A program made the position numbers and the translations under genes. Positions 26,926 through 35,890 of a DNA stretch of 64,000 nt are shown here, piece by piece. The notes under the pieces were generated by a model. That model worked only from the letters and a program-made list of their open reading frames with translations, made no database searches and was not told the DNA's origin. Numbering within the stretch: the stretch's first letter is position 1; every line of letters begins with the position of its first letter. Source of the DNA: an uncultured Bacteroides sp. (GTDB taxonomy: Bacteria; Bacteroidota; Bacteroidia; Bacteroidales; Bacteroidaceae); NCBI RefSeq assembly GCF_963666545.1, contig NZ_OY762899.1, forward strand, positions 868,001-932,000, in the 5' to 3' direction.

Positions 26926-28581
26926 TCAAGGGAAAACAACCCCATTAATATTTACACTTCCATCATCATTATAAGTAATAACTTTAACGCCCATTTTTCC
27001 AGCTTTGCTTACTAAACTTTCCTTATTCAGTAAATCCTTATCCGTGAATAATTGGTGGCTTATCTTTAACACTCTTTCCTTGGAAGCATCTTGAGTAAAC
27101 GAGAAATTACAGTTACCCAAAATATCTACTTTCTTATTACTCCTTATATCTAAAGTAAGGAAAGGAACGTTATCCATCACAATATTCTGTATATTAGGGG
27201 CTTTAGTCAAATCTAAGTTCTTAATTTGATTTGTCCCGGCATATACAGTTATTAATTTACTGTTTTTTACCAGCAAGTTCTGAATACCGCTATTCCAACA
27301 GAATACAGCTTCTAATGATTGACAACCACTAAGATCGAGTGTCGAGATTCCATTATCAGTACAATGCAAAGTTGTAATCTTAATGAAGTGCTCCAACCCA
27401 CTCATATTATTTATACCCTTTCCTGAAACATTAAGTTCTCCGGTAAGCTTGTTTGCGGCTTCAATATACATTTCATCTTTATCATTAAACATATATGCAT
27501 ATGATGCTTTTAATGCCTTCCGGAAATTTGCATCAGGAATTGCAACTGTCGCTCCCTTAGGATCAGGTAAATCAGGTTTTCCAAAATCAACAACAGGTAC
27601 ATTTACGCTACCATCATCATTATACGTACTGACAACCACTCCATCCAAACCGGCTGTTCTCACCGCAGTTGCTTTTTCGGCAAGGTCATTGTTTACAAAG
27701 AATGTATGGTTAACATACAGTGTTCTTTGCACCTCTTTATTATCTGTGAATGCAAATTTGAAATTTCCAAAATCAAAGTATTTTTGGGTACTTATATTCA
27801 GATGTCGCAACGGAACATTGTCTATTACAAGGTTAGAAACTTTGGGAGCTTTGCTTAAATCGATAGACGTATACGGATTAGAGCCCGCATATACCGACAC
27901 AAGATTAGGATTATCAATAACCCACTCAGTGATATTACTTCCCCAACAAAAGATAGCCGTAAGGTCTTCACAGCCTCTTAGGTCAACCTTTCCGAGCGAA
28001 TTATCAGTAAACCATAATGTTTTTATACGAGGAAAATAACCAATGCCAAGCATACTCTTTATACCTTTGCCCGAAACATTAAGGGTTCCGTCTACAGCCT
28101 CAGCCTTAGCAGCTCTTGTTATTACAACACTATCCTGAGCATCAAACACTGCTGGAAAAGTTGCCTTTAAAGCATTCCTCAGATTAACATCCTTAATCCA
28201 TCCTCTTTCTTCATACGATCGCATAACCCCTATAACTAAATCCAAATCGCCCTGGCGTACAAGCACCAATGCATAACCATTGTTAGTAGCTGTTGCCGGA
28301 TAATGGAAGGTAAGATGATCAGAAGAAACATCCAGAACTTTCACTTTTATATCCCCTTGATTTTCCACCGATGTATTCAAAGGTCTTAGCAATAAGCCAT
28401 CTCCTTCTCTGAAACCATCTCCTTTTATAGTCACATCTGTTCCGGGAGTTTCCAATTCCAACTCAGGAATATCAATATTTGTCAATGATATGCTGTGATT
28501 AAATTCTTCCGTTTCGTAACAAGCAGTAAGAACGAGCGGAAACAGCACAACAGCCAAAAAACTTTTTAAACTATTTTTCAT
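26926..28581 (-). CDS. Surface lipoprotein with IPT-like domain and two LRR-like repeat units
   Basis: 551 residues from the ATG at 28581. This start gives a lipoprotein signal (MKNSLKSFLAVVLFPLVLTA, then Cys) and leaves a 26-base gap to the upstream gene, whereas 28623 would overlap that gene. An IPT/TIG-like segment (about 30-115; ELETPGTDVTIKGDGFREGD) is followed by two homologous units of roughly 200 residues. Each runs from an ALKA(T/S) helix through LNVSGKGI, leucine-rich TDN-LDL-GC turns, VYAG(S/T)N, IDL/LDL(S/T)KAP and VIDNVP to a YNDDGSVN end. No catalytic signature is visible. Its place between two GH-A hydrolases in a SusCD operon suggests a surface glycan-binding protein. The two units differ enough to bind distinct sites. 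Confidence 0.75.
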   Translation of the reverse strand: MKNSLKSFLAVVLFPLVLTACYETEEFNHSISLTNIDIPELELETPGTDVTIKGDGFREGDGLLLRPLNTSVENQGDIKVKVLDVSSDHLTFHYPATATNNGYALVLVRQGDLDLVIGVMRSYEERGWIKDVNLRNALKATFPAVFDAQDSVVITRAAKAEAVDGTLNVSGKGIKSMLGIGYFPRIKTLWFTDNSLGKVDLRGCEDLTAIFCWGSNITEWVIDNPNLVSVYAGSNPYTSIDLSKAPKVSNLVIDNVPLRHLNISTQKYFDFGNFKFAFTDNKEVQRTLYVNHTFFVNNDLAEKATAVRTAGLDGVVVSTYNDDGSVNVPVVDFGKPDLPDPKGATVAIPDANFRKALKASYAYMFNDKDEMYIEAANKLTGELNVSGKGINNMSGLEHFIKITTLHCTDNGISTLDLSGCQSLEAVFCWNSGIQNLLVKNSKLITVYAGTNQIKNLDLTKAPNIQNIVMDNVPFLTLDIRSNKKVDILGNCNFSFTQDASKERVLKISHQLFTDKDLLNKESLVSKAGKMGVKVITYNDDGSVNINGVVFP

Positions 28582-28607
28582 ATCCGTATTATTTAGGTTT
28601 CCAAATT

Positions 28608-30179
28608 TTATTTCTGACAACAAAGTACTATTGTATTCGGCTTAACTATCACCTCTATTTTTCCATCTGTAACAGTTTTCGTTTCTTGAGATTCAATCAA
28701 GCCATCCCCTTCAGGCAAAGACTTTTCATCATAAACATAAATATCAAAACTGCCACTTGCTTCGGCATTTTTAATTGATAACATTTTTCGAATCTCACTT
28801 CCATTTACAAAAGCATAAGTCCATTTGGCGTCTTTATCCTTAAACGCAGAACCTACAGCAAATTCCTCACCCAGATTAATAGGATAGACATCCGATCCCG
28901 CCTTAATGTGGCGCGTCAACAATGAATAAGCATAGTATTGCGGACGCACTTCGTAATCTTTTTTCATTTTATTATAGACAGAAGCATCAGAAGAATATGC
29001 CTCTTTCACATATTTCCACAGGCCAAGTTGTTGCATTTCCGAATAAGTGCCATTACGATCATAATACTGATCTATCAAGCTCCAGTAACTTATTCCGGCA
29101 GCTCCTGCATGAAGGCAATTAAGAACAATGCGAGCCATCAGAATTCCTCGCTTGTATGTGTCTATATCATTCTGGCGAGTAGCCCCAACAGTTTCGTTCG
29201 AACCAAATTCTCCCACAAAATGTCTCTTACCTGCAACTTTAGCCTGAACCACATTTTGGCTCTCCCAACTGTATATTTCCGAATTGGGCGTATTATAACC
29301 AAATCGATAAGTGTGAGTGTTGAATAAATCAGCTTCATTAGCCAATGTCTCGGTACACGACTTCAAATAGTCAGGCGAGCCATCAGTGTTATCTGATAAA
29401 TTAAACTGCACTTTACTTCTGATCCCGTCCGCTCTGAATTTCGCGTCAAGCACTTTCACCATTGGCGCATATTGATCAGCCCAGTTCGAATCGCCTTGCC
29501 ACATAGTTCGCCCATATTCAGCAACGTGAGTATCTGGTTCATTAAATGGAGTAATGGCTTTCACACATGAGTAACCTTTAGTTTCTATCAAATATTTGGT
29601 GACAGTTGAAAAATTCTCAGCAAATTCTTCATACTTATCGGTCCCACAGACCCAATTAGGGTTAGGACGATCATCACATAAAAAATGTTTTTGATGGTAA
29701 TAATCTCCTGATATCAAAGTCATATTAATTGGACATCCCCATAAAACTAACGTTACTTCAATGTTGTTCTCTTGCGCTAAATCGAGCACTTTATACAAAG
29801 ATTTCATTTCTTCCGAATCGAAAGTAAATTTACTGAGATCGGCATTGTTAGGGTCATCATTATCATTCACCGGCTCCCACCAATGAGGTTGCAGCATCAC
29901 ACGAAACTGATGAATTCCCATAGCTTTCACCCGTCGAGCAACGATATCCCAATCAGATGCTTTCGAACCATCATTACGCGTTAGATTTTGTGAAAAGAAA
30001 TGAGGATCAAACTCTACTCCTATGCCATCTAATTTCACACCAGTATTAGCTCCTATCACCACCTCTTCATAAGTTTGAGGCTTACTAGTATACTTATCCT
30101 TATCGTAATCATCTTTACCACATGAAACGATCAAAAGAATAGCACTTAAAACGATAGTATTATTAATAAGTTTTTTCAT
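28608..30179 (-). CDS. Clan GH-A glycoside hydrolase, family not assigned, lipoprotein (copy 1)
   Basis: 523 residues with a lipoprotein signal (IVLSAILLIVSC). The TIM barrel has the acid/base Glu214 in TPFNEPDTH and the nucleophile Glu324 in HFVGEFGSN. KVLDLAQENNIEVTLVLWGC, FNTHTYRFGYNTPNSE and AAGISYWSLIDQYY are conserved with the downstream paralogue at 25343-26851. A small C-terminal beta domain ends VIVKPNTIVLCCQK. It is exported and probably surface-anchored, so it may be the endo-acting enzyme that this PUL otherwise lacks. Family assignment (GH5/GH30/GH39-like or new) cannot be decided by eye. Confidence 0.76.
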   Translation of the reverse strand: MKKLINNTIVLSAILLIVSCGKDDYDKDKYTSKPQTYEEVVIGANTGVKLDGIGVEFDPHFFSQNLTRNDGSKASDWDIVARRVKAMGIHQFRVMLQPHWWEPVNDNDDPNNADLSKFTFDSEEMKSLYKVLDLAQENNIEVTLVLWGCPINMTLISGDYYHQKHFLCDDRPNPNWVCGTDKYEEFAENFSTVTKYLIETKGYSCVKAITPFNEPDTHVAEYGRTMWQGDSNWADQYAPMVKVLDAKFRADGIRSKVQFNLSDNTDGSPDYLKSCTETLANEADLFNTHTYRFGYNTPNSEIYSWESQNVVQAKVAGKRHFVGEFGSNETVGATRQNDIDTYKRGILMARIVLNCLHAGAAGISYWSLIDQYYDRNGTYSEMQQLGLWKYVKEAYSSDASVYNKMKKDYEVRPQYYAYSLLTRHIKAGSDVYPINLGEEFAVGSAFKDKDAKWTYAFVNGSEIRKMLSIKNAEASGSFDIYVYDEKSLPEGDGLIESQETKTVTDGKIEVIVKPNTIVLCCQK

Positions 30180-30198
30180 AAGATATACTTTCTATTTA

Positions 30199-30783
30199 TT
30201 AATTATGTCCTAATTTTGCTTCTATAGCTTGAATAAGAATATGTATTATCTTTATATGTATCTCCTGGATACGATCCGAAAAGTCAGTAGCCGGACTTAC
30301 TAAAGCAATATCAGATAACTCCAACAGCCTGTTCTCTCCTACTCTGGTTAGCGAAATCACGTTCATGCCGATAGATTTCGCTGTTTTCACTGCCCGTATC
30401 ACATTTTCAGAATTTCCGCTCGTACTAATTGCAAGCAATGTATCTCCCTGTTTACCCATTGCCTCTATATAGCGGGAAAAAATCTCGTCAAACGAGAAAT
30501 CATTCCCTACGCAAGTTATATAAGCAGGATCATTAATCGCAATAGCAGCGTATGGCCTTCTGTTTTTTCGATAACGTCCCGTCAATTCTTCTGCAAAATG
30601 TGCCGCATCACACAAAGAGCCTCCATTACCACAACTAATCACTTTCCCTCCATTCTGAAAAGTTCGAGTCATAATTGTTGCAGCCTTATTAATTAATTCG
30701 GCAGCATCCGATTTAATGAACTCATCCAAAACATTTTGAGATTCACTTAAACTTTCATAAATTAAACTTTCCATTTTATTCAT
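30199..30783 (-). CDS. gmhA-like: GmhA-like SIS-domain sugar-phosphate isomerase
   Basis: 194 residues, cytoplasmic. One SIS domain closely follows sedoheptulose-7-phosphate isomerase (GmhA): SCGNGGSLCDAAHFAEELTG, ISTSGNSENVIRAV, and IQEIHIKIIHILIQAIE. The four zinc-site residues of GmhA are all present (His62, Glu66, Gln173, His181). GmhA makes D-glycero-D-manno-heptose 7-phosphate for lipopolysaccharide core synthesis, but here the gene sits inside a glycan catabolic operon directly after a ROK kinase. With the first ATG the genes overlap by 8 bases; with Met4 (30774) the gap is one base. It may instead interconvert a foraged sugar phosphate. Family assignment is firm, substrate open. Confidence 0.88.
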   Translation of the reverse strand: MNKMESLIYESLSESQNVLDEFIKSDAAELINKAATIMTRTFQNGGKVISCGNGGSLCDAAHFAEELTGRYRKNRRPYAAIAINDPAYITCVGNDFSFDEIFSRYIEAMGKQGDTLLAISTSGNSENVIRAVKTAKSIGMNVISLTRVGENRLLELSDIALVSPATDFSDRIQEIHIKIIHILIQAIEAKLGHN

Positions 30784-31756
30784 TTTTAGTCAATAAATCT
30801 GCCGCTACAGAAAGGGCCGCATAATCACCTATCCGTTCGCCCAATTGCGAAGTCGTTATTTTACATACCTGGCTGGATTTAGGCAACGCCTCTTTCTTTA
30901 TTATTTCAAGCGTACGCGTTTGCATCAAAGCCTGACATCTGGTATAAATACCACCAACAACTATGACTTCAGGATTAAGAATATCAATAACAACAGACAA
31001 TCCATGTCCTAATTCTTTGGCAGATATATCAAAAATTTGAATGGCTAACTCATCACCTTTAACTGCTTCTTCTGCCACCCTCTGAGTCGTAAGCAAATCT
31101 AGCTCCTCGGGCTTACACCACTCTACCTGAAGCCCCATTTGTATTTTCTCAGATAATAACATTTTGGCTATTTGTGTGATCCCTCCACCACTACAAAAGC
31201 CTTCAAAAGAACCCGCTTTACCATATCCGACAGGCCCATATTCAGAGAGACGTATGTGTCCTAATTCTCCGGCATTGTCATTAGCACCGGTATATAGCTT
31301 CCCGTCGAGAATAAGTCCTGCCCCTAAACCGGTACCAAAAGTCATAAATACCATGTTTTGAGTTCCTCGGCCCGACCCATATCTCCATTCAGCTAAAGCA
31401 CAAGCATTAGCATCGTTTTGCAAACCGACTTTAACCCCAAAACGACTCTCTATTATCCTTATGATAGGAACATTATTCCAACCGGGAAGATTAGGAGGAG
31501 ACATGATCAGCCCTTTATTGCTGTCTAAAGGCCCCCCACAGCTTATTCCTATGGCACAAACTCCTTTTTCTTTAGTTAAACCATGTTTCTTCATCATAAC
31601 CTCAATAGATAGTAAAATATTCTCAATGGTTTCATTTAGCCCGGTAGTGGGAAATCTTTCTTTATCTACTATATATAAATCTGCACCTTCTTTATAGCCA
31701 TAGTTTATGGCACATTTTGTACCTCCAATATCAATACCCACAATGTATTCCTTCAT
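30776..31756 (-). CDS. ROK-family sugar kinase
   Basis: 326 residues. It has the ATP-binding loop GIDIGGTKCAINYG, GISCGGPLD, the catalytic Asp in LQNDANACALAEW, and FGTGLGAGLI. AGELGHIRL carries the conserved metal-ligand His, but the CxCGxxGC zinc cysteines of many ROK kinases are missing; the equivalent segment is SFEGFCSGGGI. It should phosphorylate a hexose or related sugar entering through the MFS transporter. Genes for GH2 (6 bases upstream) and the GmhA-like isomerase (overlapping) flank it, so kinase and isomerase probably form consecutive steps. A regulator is unlikely because no DNA-binding domain is present. Confidence 0.88.
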   Translation of the reverse strand: MKEYIVGIDIGGTKCAINYGYKEGADLYIVDKERFPTTGLNETIENILLSIEVMMKKHGLTKEKGVCAIGISCGGPLDSNKGLIMSPPNLPGWNNVPIIRIIESRFGVKVGLQNDANACALAEWRYGSGRGTQNMVFMTFGTGLGAGLILDGKLYTGANDNAGELGHIRLSEYGPVGYGKAGSFEGFCSGGGITQIAKMLLSEKIQMGLQVEWCKPEELDLLTTQRVAEEAVKGDELAIQIFDISAKELGHGLSVVIDILNPEVIVVGGIYTRCQALMQTRTLEIIKKEALPKSSQVCKITTSQLGERIGDYAALSVAADLLTKNE

Positions 31757-31762
31757 ACTTAA

Positions 31763-34165
31763 TTATTTTACTGCGTATATATTTGTTTTCTTTAATAGCC
31801 ACTTATATTCTTCTAGCTTAAATGGCGGTTCACCATACAAATAGTGATTTGAGAAATCTTTCCCATCTATTTTGCATTTGATAAGCAACATTCCCTGACC
31901 TCGCATTTCGGGCAAAGATGAAATCAGAACTCTTCCATTAGCCTCAACTGAAAAAATCCCTTTATAAATAAGATTACCGGTTGCAACATCCATAACGTCC
32001 ACTGATCCTTTTGAAGGTTGACGCGTGTCGTTAACCACTACTAACGGATATTTTCCGTCTTTAGCATCATTAATAAACACGCATACATTTGCTTGAACAT
32101 TCTTTAAAAAATAGTAAGCCAGTTTTTTAGAATGATAATAATCGGTAACCGCATCTGAAAGTATAGGCCAGCCATCTCGGATGTTCCACCAGATAATACC
32201 CGATCTTTTAGGCTTATCACCTCTCCACATCTCAACAAAGTATTTCATCGCTTCAGCCTGAACAGATTGTGAAGCCATTATAAAGTCATCTAAATCTTTC
32301 GGTATCGATCCAAATAATATCTTCACTTGATTTGTCATCAGATCGTTACGATCTCCCGGCTTCGGTGCATTAGGAAATATTCTTACCGACTTTGTCATCC
32401 ATTCATCATTCCATAAACCAACTTGCCCATTTAGCCAAGGACTGACAGCCTTTTTTGTGAACATTTTCTCAAGGCTGCTCCTATTGGGACATCCATGATA
32501 ACCAATTTCACTTACAAAACGTGCTTTACTATGCGTATAATACTCGTCTTTGTAATAGCCTCTTGGTCCCCACAAATGATTTTCAGGAAGAAGATCATCA
32601 TTACTACCTTTTCCATATACTGCCTGACTATAATAGGGAGAACTTGGCAAGAATGCCCTGGTAGGATCCATTTCGTAAATAACCCGAGGAAGAATTTCTC
32701 TACTAATCACGTCACTATTGGGATTAATCTTAAAGTTGATAAGAGTCCAGCGCAAGGCCAAGTCATTTTCGTTATTCCCCGACCATAATACCAAAGATGA
32801 ATGATTCCGAAGTTTCGTAACAACAGCTATTGCCTCTCGCTCTATCGCTTTGGCAAAATCCTCTCTTTGAGGATAAAACGTACACCCCATAGCAAAATCC
32901 TGCCATACCATTATCCCGTTTTCATCACACAAGTCAAAGAAACGATGATCTTCATACACGTTACCTCCCCAACATCTCACCATATTGCAATTAGCATCTG
33001 CCATCAAACGTACAGCCTCATCGAGGTGCGAAGCATCTCTACTATGTAAAGCATCCAGAGGCACCCAATTAGTTCCTTTAATAAATAAACTCTCGCCATT
33101 CACAACGAAACAAAAGCGTCCTTGATTACCCGGCAAATCGTTAATGTCGGTCATATCTAATTGTACTGTGCGCACACCAATTCTACATGAGTTTGCAGAA
33201 ACTACATTACCCTTTTTTGAAACAAGCTGTATCTCTGCATCATATAGTGCGGCTTCGCCATAGCCACGTGGCCACCAAAAGTCTACATCATTAAGCTCTA
33301 TTATATGACGAAAAGCATGAGATGTCACTAATTGCGTACTTTCGTAAACCACCTTACCTTTTCGTCGAAGAATTATTTTCGCAGATGTCTTATCCAGATT
33401 TTCAAATGGAATTGCTAGTTGCACGTCTACAAATAATTGGGCCGTTTTATCTTTTAGGTCAATTTTCGACGTCATCCACTGTGTATTCACAATGTGCGTA
33501 TTGTTTATGACTCTCAACTCAACTCCGCGCCACAGCCCTGCGCTAACCAAACGAGGCATTATATCCCATCCGTAGGAATGAGGTGCTTTACGAATGTAAG
33601 TAGACTCTGTTGCCGCAAAATTACCAATACTGAAAGTTCCCAACAGATACTTCTGAGCCTCCATTACCGGTGAACGAATAATCACACATAACGTATTCTC
33701 CCGATCCTTAAGCAATAGATCTGTCACCTCAAAAACATGTTCTATAAACATATTGCTGACAGAGGCAATCTTGCTGCCGTTCAACCATATTTCAGCCAAA
33801 CAATCAATACCTCCAAAGAATAGTTGTACTTCTTCATCTGCTTTAATCTGAGGCGATGCAAACTTCTTAATATAACACCATTGATATCCCTCGTATTTAC
33901 GCAAAGAGTATACATTATTGCCAATCATAGGATCATCTATTAATCCGGCTTTCAGCATATCAAGTTCAACATTGCCCGGAACCGTTGCATCTATTTGTTG
34001 AGCATTTACACTCAATAACTCCTCCGGGCTATATACAGCATGTTTGGGTTGAGGAAAAAATTGTAGATTCCAGCTTCCATTTAATGAAATATTTTCGGCT
34101 GCCATTCTGGATGGAAACAATCCACTCAAAAGCAAAAGCAGGTACAATTTTATATATCTTTTCAT
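31763..34165 (-). CDS. GH2 family beta-mannosidase-like enzyme, exported
   Basis: 800 residues with a signal peptide (LYLLLLLSGLFPSRMAA). The order is GH2 sugar-binding sandwich (ISLNGSWNLQFFPQ; YEGYQWCYIKKF; LFFGGIDCLAEIWLNGS), immunoglobulin-like domain, TIM barrel and C-terminal domains. The acid/base is Glu466 in LWSGNNENDLAL and the nucleophile Glu553 in FVSEIGYHG. The NNEND and EIGYHGCPN contexts, the NIRDGWPILSDAVTDYY segment and the missing beta-galactosidase signatures place it with exo-beta-mannosidases. Given the ROK/GmhA-like pair directly downstream, other manno-configured sugars should be considered. Confidence 0.88.
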   Translation of the reverse strand: MKRYIKLYLLLLLSGLFPSRMAAENISLNGSWNLQFFPQPKHAVYSPEELLSVNAQQIDATVPGNVELDMLKAGLIDDPMIGNNVYSLRKYEGYQWCYIKKFASPQIKADEEVQLFFGGIDCLAEIWLNGSKIASVSNMFIEHVFEVTDLLLKDRENTLCVIIRSPVMEAQKYLLGTFSIGNFAATESTYIRKAPHSYGWDIMPRLVSAGLWRGVELRVINNTHIVNTQWMTSKIDLKDKTAQLFVDVQLAIPFENLDKTSAKIILRRKGKVVYESTQLVTSHAFRHIIELNDVDFWWPRGYGEAALYDAEIQLVSKKGNVVSANSCRIGVRTVQLDMTDINDLPGNQGRFCFVVNGESLFIKGTNWVPLDALHSRDASHLDEAVRLMADANCNMVRCWGGNVYEDHRFFDLCDENGIMVWQDFAMGCTFYPQREDFAKAIEREAIAVVTKLRNHSSLVLWSGNNENDLALRWTLINFKINPNSDVISREILPRVIYEMDPTRAFLPSSPYYSQAVYGKGSNDDLLPENHLWGPRGYYKDEYYTHSKARFVSEIGYHGCPNRSSLEKMFTKKAVSPWLNGQVGLWNDEWMTKSVRIFPNAPKPGDRNDLMTNQVKILFGSIPKDLDDFIMASQSVQAEAMKYFVEMWRGDKPKRSGIIWWNIRDGWPILSDAVTDYYHSKKLAYYFLKNVQANVCVFINDAKDGKYPLVVVNDTRQPSKGSVDVMDVATGNLIYKGIFSVEANGRVLISSLPEMRGQGMLLIKCKIDGKDFSNHYLYGEPPFKLEEYKWLLKKTNIYAVK

Positions 34166-34187
34166 ATTACCGACATTTCATTAATCA

Positions 34188-35867
34188 TTATTCGCCCGGC
34201 TGCAGCATCGCATTGGTTCCCCATCCCGGAGTTTGAGTCAGCACGCCTTCTGATAATGCTATTTCCGATTCAGGAATAGGGATAAATCCTCCTGTTTCAG
34301 GACGATATTTCACTTTATATACACCAGTCGACAGATTATTTGTCACATCAATACCATTCATTTTGTTAATAGCAGCTTCTACATCATACCACCTCAACAA
34401 ATCAAGCCATCTCACCCCTTCAAAAGCAAGTTCATGACGGCGTTCTTTTTTGATGTTCTCCAAAGTCAGCGGTACAGACGGTAAATTCACTCGACTTCTT
34501 ACCCTATTTAAATATTCCTGCGCTTTTGAGCTACCCAATTCAGCGCCCATCAAAAGGACATCGGCAAAGCGTATAAGAACAAGGTCTTGCGTATTGGCAA
34601 ACTGAGGATCGTTCGGCATATTCCACAATACACTGCTGTATGCTACAATGTTATTTTTTTCATCCAAAACATTAATCGGTATATATTTCTTTTGCCAATA
34701 GCCTGTTTCGTGCCATTGCATCAAACCACCCCATTTATATTTTTTGGTAACACTCTCTCCCTCTTCTGCATTCCTGACATCCAGAATTGAGCCATCTTTT
34801 CTCAAATCACTATCAGGCCATTCGTCATACAATTGCGGATTTACAGGTCCAAGCCCCCATCCAAAACCAAATGGAAGCAAAGTATTATCACGTAACCCGA
34901 AATTTAGAAGGATAGAGTTGCGTCGATCATAGTTATTATTTTGCGAAGCAGTAGAAACTTTAATTGCAAATATTGCTTCGTTATTATCCCCATATTCGTT
35001 GATCCAGTTTAGATTATGATCTTTTGCATATTTATAGTCCGAATCTTTTCCATTTATTTTAATCGAATAGGGCCATAGATTACGAAAATCGGGCAAAAGG
35101 TCGTGACCACTTATAGCAGAGTTAGCGCATTCATCAATCCACGATACTACTTCACTCTTGGTGATAGTACCCATTTGTGTATCATTATAATATCCGGTGT
35201 AGAACAAGAACACACGAGCCATCAAAGCTTCCGCAGCCCAATGTGTAGCTAATCCATTCTCTTCTTTGGGTATCTGATTATACGGAATCGGTTCGAGTAA
35301 TTCAATCGCTCGCTTTAAATCCAGTCCTATTTGCCCATATAATTCAGCAGGAGTGGCACGAGGCTTATTTTCAGGTGCAGCTTCCGTAATCAAAGGAATA
35401 GGACCAAACAAAGAACTTAATGTAAAATTTGTATAAGCTCTAAGAAATAAAGCCTGTCCTTCAATTTTGTTTCGATAAGCTTGACTTTTCCAAGCCACAT
35501 TGTCTAACGAACTAAGCAGTAAGTTTGCGCGATAGATTGCCCGCCATCTCGTACTCCATAAAGATGAATACATATCCTGTCCTATAAGCTTATATAACGA
35601 CATCGCATGAGCATGAGAGTCATTTTGACCTCCACCGCCCAATCTGTCGTCGGACATTAATTCAAGTAAAATAAACGGGTGTTGCCATTCATCATTCCCC
35701 GTTCTCGATCCAAAAGCATTATAAACGCCCATCAAAGCCTCATAAGCTTCCTCTTCGGTTGACGGATAGTTTTCTGATGTTTTTTGTGTCATCATCTCGG
35801 AATCCAAAATATCGCATCCGGAAAATAGGATAGATAAAACAAAAATTAATATTATAGACTTTTTCAT
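34188..35867 (-). CDS. SusD/RagB-family outer-membrane lipoprotein
   Basis: 559 residues with a lipoprotein signal (LIFVLSILFSGC). TPR-rich RagB/SusD features are YEALMGVYNAFGSR, WRAIYRANLLLSSLD, QALFLRAYTNFTLSSLFGPI, LIRFADVLLMGAELGS, LNRVRSRVNLP, and IKKERRHELAFEGVRWLDLL near the C-terminus. It pairs with the SusC gene 23 bases upstream and precedes GH2 by 22 bases. It caps the SusC channel and binds glycan at the surface. Confidence 0.95.
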   Translation of the reverse strand: MKKSIILIFVLSILFSGCDILDSEMMTQKTSENYPSTEEEAYEALMGVYNAFGSRTGNDEWQHPFILLELMSDDRLGGGGQNDSHAHAMSLYKLIGQDMYSSLWSTRWRAIYRANLLLSSLDNVAWKSQAYRNKIEGQALFLRAYTNFTLSSLFGPIPLITEAAPENKPRATPAELYGQIGLDLKRAIELLEPIPYNQIPKEENGLATHWAAEALMARVFLFYTGYYNDTQMGTITKSEVVSWIDECANSAISGHDLLPDFRNLWPYSIKINGKDSDYKYAKDHNLNWINEYGDNNEAIFAIKVSTASQNNNYDRRNSILLNFGLRDNTLLPFGFGWGLGPVNPQLYDEWPDSDLRKDGSILDVRNAEEGESVTKKYKWGGLMQWHETGYWQKKYIPINVLDEKNNIVAYSSVLWNMPNDPQFANTQDLVLIRFADVLLMGAELGSSKAQEYLNRVRSRVNLPSVPLTLENIKKERRHELAFEGVRWLDLLRWYDVEAAINKMNGIDVTNNLSTGVYKVKYRPETGGFIPIPESEIALSEGVLTQTPGWGTNAMLQPGE

Positions 35868-35890
35868 TGTAATCCCTTATTAATATATTA

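Noticed and set aside
27383-28039. 218-codon plus-strand frame opposite the LRR-like lipoprotein
   Set aside because: It mirrors the repeated coding sequence on the other strand; the minus-strand frame has a signal peptide and internal repeats, this one has neither.
28582-28623. Upstream ATG of the LRR-like lipoprotein (start at 28623)
   Set aside because: It would overlap the preceding gene and put 14 extra residues before a perfect lipoprotein signal; the ATG at 28581 is preferred.
25343-30179. Possibility that the paired GH-A genes and paired GH36 genes come from a single block duplication
   Set aside because: The two pairs are arranged differently (GH-A copies separated by the LRR-like gene, GH36 copies adjacent), so at least two separate events are needed.
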